From an uncultured Bacteroidota bacterium (GTDB lineage Bacteria > Bacteroidota > Bacteroidia > Chitinophagales > Saprospiraceae), in the NCBI GenBank assembly GCA_937870795.1, contig CALMWS010000369.1, positions 1-36,958 on the forward strand: 36,958 bases of DNA, read 5' to 3'. This document shows positions 35,410-36,958 of the stretch, one piece after another. The notes below the pieces were generated by a model. It was not told the origin of the DNA and did not search any database. It saw only the letters and a program-made list of their open reading frames with translations. Made by a program: the position numbers and the translations under genes. Each line of letters starts with the position of its first letter. The stretch's first letter is position 1.

Positions 35410-36258
35410 TTAATTACTTGGGTTGTCAGCACACTTATATGAACATGGACTACACTTTACCACGGTGACATAAGACGGTAAAGGAGGTACTTGCACCACT
35501 CCTGATGCGCAAGTTTCTATTGGGTTCGGGGTTGTCAGAGAATATGGTGTGACGATTACATTTTTTATAATTGTATTTGTATTTGGATCATAACACATAG
35601 TCACATCACGCTTACAACATCCTTGAGCCGTACATGGGCTTTTAATAAATGAGTTAGGAGGATTGATATCTCTACCATCTCCTCCTCCACCTCTCGGATC
35701 TTTGTCTTCAGGAGTTATGTAAACATAGCAAATAGAATTGCATGACTGTCTAAAAAATGAAACAGTAAAAACATTCTTAGAAGGATCTTGTGGATCACAT
35801 ACTGAATTTGCACCGCCATACAGACCAAAGAAATGATTTTCAATTTTTGCATACATCAAGTTATCAAACCTTGATATAAAGGCATCTTCATCTGCTTCGC
35901 CTGGAGTGCCAAGATAATAGCTTAAGCTATCTACATAAGAGCTGCATGTATGATTCATTAATTGATAATCTGAAGTCACAATTGATGTTGGTCCATTAGA
36001 ATTATCTTCACAATAATTAACTTTTACATTGAAAGTGCATCCTGGGTATCCAGTTACATTTGTTATAGCAAATATTTGTGATTGTGGTGTGCATCCTGCT
36101 GGTAGACTACCCTCATAACAAGCTCCACCAGGATCAAGCTGAGATGCATCTGGATTGTTATTTACTGAACTTGATTCAACACTTTTGTTACAAGCGTAAA
36201 ATAAAAATATTGATAAAGCAATTAAACAAAAAAATAATATAAACTTAAAATTTTTCAT
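35410..36258 (-). CDS. Cys-rich hypothetical lipoprotein
   Basis: 282 residues. Signal MKNFKFILFFCLIALSIFLF followed by lipobox FYAC (Cys23). The mature part has about 20 Cys, including CYEGSLPAGC, CNSICYVYI, CTAQGCCKRDVTMC and the C-terminal CSPCSYKC, implying disulfides or metal binding at the envelope. A Gly-rich stretch PRGGGGDGRD sits in the middle. No known family recognised. Base composition is AT-rich like its neighbours. Confidence 0.68.
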   Translation of the reverse strand: MKNFKFILFFCLIALSIFLFYACNKSVESSSVNNNPDASQLDPGGACYEGSLPAGCTPQSQIFAITNVTGYPGCTFNVKVNYCEDNSNGPTSIVTSDYQLMNHTCSSYVDSLSYYLGTPGEADEDAFISRFDNLMYAKIENHFFGLYGGANSVCDPQDPSKNVFTVSFFRQSCNSICYVYITPEDKDPRGGGGDGRDINPPNSFIKSPCTAQGCCKRDVTMCYDPNTNTIIKNVIVTPYSLTTPNPIETCASGVVQVPPLPSYVTVVKCSPCSYKCADNPSN

Positions 36259-36829
36259 TTTTTGAAGATTTTAAAAATAAAAAAAGATTGCATTCCCTAA
36301 ATAGATCAGATGTGCATTTCTGGTTTAGTTTATTAGGAGCGAACCAGCATACTCGTAACCTTGTCTAACGACATCTTTGGTGCTTTCATATTTAAGCTTT
36401 TTACTGCTCGATTTTATTCGAAGCTATAGTTAATTAATAGCTGCCACTTTATTGAATTTCAGCATTTCTGTTAATTTCAATCAGCGACAACTTGTTTATA
36501 TCCGCAACTTCCCAATTTCCGCCATTATAAAAAATTTTACAACCCCCTGATTACCAAAAACAACATCCTCCATCAAACATTTATACTCGTTTAATAAACG
36601 TCTACCAACTTTCGTTTTTAAACGTGTAAAAACGTTTATTAAACGGCTATCAGCGCCAGACAGGAGCATAACCAGCCAGAAGTAAAGGGATCTGATATTA
36701 TTGTTTATAGGAAGGTTTTGCATTTACAGGGAAGATAGCTCTTTTTCATATGGATACTTATTAACTCTGTAAATATAATAATAAATCTATCATATGGTTA
36801 CTCTTGGGCTTAATATTTTTGGAAACAAA
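36259..36829. other. Gene-poor AT-rich stretch with palindromes
   Basis: No gene is well supported. A 75-codon minus-strand frame (36496-36723) lacks a signal peptide, family match or ribosome binding site and overlaps a cluster of palindromes. AGCTAT/ATAGCT (around 36422-36442) and AATATTTT/AAAATATT (36812-36834) form further inverted repeats. Confidence 0.5.
36588..36645. repeat. Cluster of three CGTTTA palindromes
   Basis: CGTTTAATAAACG (36588-36600), CGTTTTTA/TAAAAACG (36613-36620 with 36627-36634) and CGTTTATTAAACG (36633-36645). The outer two are reverse complements of each other and each is itself a palindrome. Could be regulator binding sites or a folded element. Confidence 0.7.
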
Positions 36830-36958
36830 ATATTGTTTGGTCTGATGGGTGGAAATTTGGGGGTTGCCATATAATATTTTGATTTTTGGGGGTTGGCAGC
36901 TGGAGGAGGGGGGGGATTGGGGGGATTTGGGAGATTTGGGTGGTCGATGCAAAATATT
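36830..36958. repeat. Interspersed repeat copy B (cut by window edge), G-quadruplex motif
   Basis: Second copy of the element at 32390-32511; the terminal palindrome is cut at its centre by the right edge. Within it, 36908-36940 holds four G runs of at least three separated by loops of 3, 4 and 6 bases, meeting the usual G-quadruplex rule on the plus strand. Confidence 0.7.

Noticed and set aside
36341-36424. Minus-strand fragment reading ESTKDVVRQGYEYAGSLLIN
   Set aside because: It looks protein-like but is only about 28 codons with no start and an upstream stop; too short to separate a gene remnant from chance.
36496-36723. Minus-strand 75-codon frame
   Set aside because: No ribosome binding site or recognisable motif, and it runs through the CGTTTA palindrome cluster. 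A real small gene cannot be excluded.
1-36958. CRISPR arrays, tRNA or rRNA genes, transposases, toxin-antitoxin pairs
   Set aside because: No regularly spaced repeats, cloverleaf or rRNA segments, transposase motifs or paired small toxin genes were seen on either strand.

Overview
The window reads as a chromosome segment of a Bacteroidota bacterium, most likely a Saprospiria/Chitinophagia-type environmental lineage. Evidence: the conserved block mutY-ssb-gldE-gldD, several proteins with a signal peptide plus a C-terminal type IX secretion (T9SS, type A) sorting domain, a LytS-type histidine kinase with a Reg_prop/Y_Y_Y sensor next to a LytTR regulator, and TAnnTTTG-type -7 promoter elements. 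No tRNA, rRNA, CRISPR array, transposase or phage structural gene was seen.

Layout. (1) 1-2543, plus strand: 3' part of a giant Cys-rich secreted protein built of tandem ~183-residue repeats and ending in a T9SS signal. (2) 2553-11232, minus strand: housekeeping and envelope genes: priA, a secreted M14 carboxypeptidase, a DUF4412-like protein, then engB, a PlsB-like acyltransferase and a DEDDh exonuclease as one tight unit. (3) 11476-21459, plus strand: an outer-membrane barrel; a three-gene unit (nitroreductase, M28 peptidase, hpt) with ATGA overlaps; a sensor kinase and LytTR regulator pair; and a secreted gingipain-fold protein in which the nucleophilic Cys seems replaced by Ser. (4) 21460-26064, minus strand: mutY-ssb-gldE-gldD plus a periplasmic thioredoxin-like protein with a VPGC motif fused to a shrunken MsrA-like domain. 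(5) 26341-36958, minus strand: accessory, increasingly AT-rich region with a DUF4234-like membrane protein, a Kv-type channel, lipoproteins, a DUF4272-like protein, T9SS cargo, a broken lipoprotein gene, an interspersed palindrome-containing repeat in two copies, and a gene with a 10-base G tract that could be phase variable.

How it fits together: GldD and GldE belong to gliding/T9SS machinery and at least five encoded proteins look like T9SS cargo, so much of the window concerns secretion to the cell surface. The thiol-redox protein at the end of the gld unit may serve the Cys-rich exported proteins or the envelope machinery, but this is inference. I did not find a clearly new defence or mobile system. 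The best leads are the VPGC-thioredoxin/MsrA fusion, the Ser-substituted gingipain homolog, the homopolymer tract in a surface protein, and the repeat elements of the right-hand region.
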